The position numbers and the translations under genes were made by a program. A stretch of DNA of 64,000 nucleotides, taken from the NCBI GenBank assembly GCA_020086605.1, contig JACBWW010000017.1, positions 1,032,208-1,096,207 on the forward strand, read 5' to 3'. Under the pieces are notes generated by a model. The model ran no database searches, was not told the origin of the DNA, and worked only from the letters and a program-made list of their open reading frames with translations. Numbering within the stretch: the first letter of the stretch is position 1; each line of letters starts with the position of its first letter. Positions 62,273 to 64,000 of the stretch are shown here, piece by piece. Source of the stretch: Lanius collurio (taxonomy: Eukaryota; Chordata; Aves; Passeriformes; Laniidae).

Positions 62273-64000
62273 GTGAGTATCTCAATGGTTATTTGTAATA
62301 GTTTATATCCAATGTTGACAAAGAGAGGATGAGGTATTTGGGGTGCTCAGAGGAAATTAGTGAAATAATGGGGTGTGGGATGGGGTGCTGAAATCTGCTG
62401 TTTACTCCCTAAGACTGATCATTCAGACAGATGTTTTGAACTGCATAATAAGTAAGGTGAGCTGGTACCCCCTGAATAGTAACTTGCAGTTGTGGCAACA
62501 TCAACAATAAACATTCCCATGGAAAGTGATTTTTGGACATTGAACAACAGTCTGTTTAACAAAAGCTTGCTCATGGAGCCTGGAAGTGTCATGTGGATAA
62601 AAAACTTACTTACTAATGACACTGTAGTTGTTTAGATGATAGAAACAAGAGGAGCTTTGTGGAGGACAAAGACAAGCAAAGTCAGCAGTTTTTGGCAGCC
62701 AGTTGAATAAATAAATGATGCTGAGTGGTAACAGAGAATATTTCCATTCCTGGTTCTGACTCTGATGCAGCTGCTGCTAGAGGCTGAATCTGAGTAGCTG
62801 GATAAAGCCCACAAGAGTTGCAGAGGTAGCACTTGAAGATGTTAAATGAAGACAAGAACATCCTATGGTTTTGCTAACAATGTACTTACAAACCTACCCC
62901 TTTGTCTGCCAAGGCTGCCTGAGCCTGCTGCTCATTTTCTCTGCCAGAATGTGTACAGAAAATTCCACAGGTCCCATTCCAGTTTGGATCTAAGCTGTGG
63001 AATGGATATTCCAGAAAAAAATTGTCAGAAATGCAAATTTTAGTCCTGTGCTAGTGCTTAGTGTTCTAAGTGTGAGATTAAGTTTCCCCCCTCCAGAGTC
63101 TGATAGCAATTCTCAGACTGTTGGTTCACTTGATCCTCTTGTGCCACATGTGAGAAACATGTCTGCTTGCATTACATGTCTTAGGGCTTCAAAAATGAGA
63201 GCATGCAGTAATGCTTCCCAGAAGGAAAAAAGAGGAAAAAAAAAAAAGAGTGACAGTCCTTCCTGTGTTTCTTTTTGAAATAAATCATAAAGGAATTAGC
63301 TAAAGGATCTCTGAATCCTTAATCTAAATTGCTTCCTACGATGGCATTCATCCAGGACTAGGATCTGAAGACTCTCTTTTACTTGACTTATAAGAGTGTC
63401 TCTAAGCAACAGCAGAAGCAGCAAGTTGTTCAAGTGTACACCCCAAAACAGTCCACCCAGAAAGCTCCAAAGGAATAAAGTTCACATACAGGCAACGTGC
63501 ACCTCTGCTTATCTATTGTGTGCTGCCTGCCCCTCTTTGTGGTAATTTTCTGCAGTAGTCACTGGCATCTCCTAACATTCAGATAGGACTTGTGGATAGC
63601 TCAGACTAAAGCTGGAAATTAAACTAGCACAGGACACGTAAGGAACAAATTGCAGCTCTTCTAAAATAAATCTGCCTAGATTAAAGTGAAACAAATGTTT
63701 GTAGCTGAGTGCTGAAAGCATATGCTTTGTGTTGTAAAAACATCTTGCCTGGCATCCCTGTGTAACAGGAACGTGATCATCTGAGGCAAAATCACATTGA
63801 AGATGAGGTGTTACAGCACTTCTGATGCTCTAGGCTGTGATTCTGGTGGTTACACCCCTGTTGTAATAACATAAAAGCTTTCTGACCTCTTTGAAGGTGA
63901 CTTTATTCTACATAATGTGCCTTGTGTGACAGCACTTAAAGGTAGTTTTTAAATACTAAATGAAATACAGGCACACATTTCTGGTCTTTTCCAAATGGAA
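62273..64000 (+). other. DIP2C intron 9, 5' part
   Basis: The intron starts with a consensus GTGAGT donor and continues past the window end. An A-rich run lies near 63230-63248. No exon, repeat family or RNA gene is recognisable in these 1.7 kb. Confidence 0.85.

Larger units (their letters stand above)
1..64000 (+). other. DIP2C: DIP2C locus, partial (intron 1 to intron 9)
   Basis: The whole window lies inside one gene. Eight exons join in frame into a protein segment I recognise as DIP2C. Diagnostic stretches include VDQALPQERR, HTEAVQAALAKHKERKMAVP, NMEHWISQAIHGSTTSTTSS, KRPKRPPLREFFVDDFEELL and NWPPSLEAALQRWGTISPKA. As I recall them, DIP2A and DIP2B differ clearly in the linker, which is why I choose DIP2C. 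DIP2 proteins carry an N-terminal DMAP1-binding domain followed by two adenylate-forming, fatty acyl-AMP-ligase-like domains. The family has been linked to diacylglycerol homeostasis and, for DIP2C, to neurodevelopment. Exon 1 with the start codon and the exons after residue about 382 lie outside the window. Exon numbers assume one upstream coding exon of about 28 codons, which is recalled and not seen here. Confidence 0.93.

Noticed and set aside
1..64000. CRISPR array, operon, phage or toxin-antitoxin system
   Set aside because: The window is vertebrate intron/exon DNA. The repeats present are LINEs, LTRs, a two-copy tandem repeat and microsatellites, with no regularly spaced repeats or prokaryotic genes.

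Overview
The window is vertebrate nuclear DNA and most probably comes from a bird, perhaps a passerine. Coding exons are short, with consensus GT/AG splice sites, and sit in AT-rich introns of up to about 17 kb. The readable interspersed repeats are two 3'-truncated-type CR1 LINE copies, which end in the ATTCTGTG-like units usual in bird and reptile CR1, and three LTRs whose general look matches avian endogenous retroviruses. I see no Alu or L1. The species call is an inference from these repeats and my memory of them, not from a database search.

One gene explains the coding content: a 5' part of DIP2C (disco-interacting protein 2 homolog C), read on the + strand. Eight consecutive coding exons lie at 12255-12326, 24472-24582, 41851-41976, 42824-43033, 49160-49291, 50620-50739, 51674-51871 and 62181-62272. 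They join in frame to about 354 codons. These cover the rest of the DMAP1-binding domain, the Ser/Thr-rich and basic linker, and the start of the first adenylate-forming (FAAL-like) domain. The exon with the initiator Met lies upstream of the window, and the rest of the two FAAL-like domains lies downstream.

Layout: 1-12254 is the 3' part of a long first intron. It holds a GC-rich patch, a solo LTR with a 5-bp target duplication, a second LTR next to it, and a purine-rich block. Intron 2 (12327-24471) holds a 116-bp tandem duplication, a CpG-rich foldback and a 20-bp palindrome. Intron 3 (24583-41850) opens with two CR1 fragments and is otherwise unique-looking. Exons 4 and 5 are only 847 bp apart. 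Intron 5 holds a perfect 24-bp inverted repeat. Introns 6 and 7 are short. Intron 8 (51872-62180) holds a third LTR. The window ends in intron 9.

Exons 2-8 are all phase 1-1 and a multiple of three long, so the linker is encoded by a run of exons that can each be skipped in frame. I found no second gene, tRNA, rRNA, CRISPR or prokaryotic-type system. The other open reading frames look like chance ORFs in non-coding DNA. The observations most worth checking are the two hairpin-forming structures (14951-15041 and 47798-47881) and the symmetric exon run.
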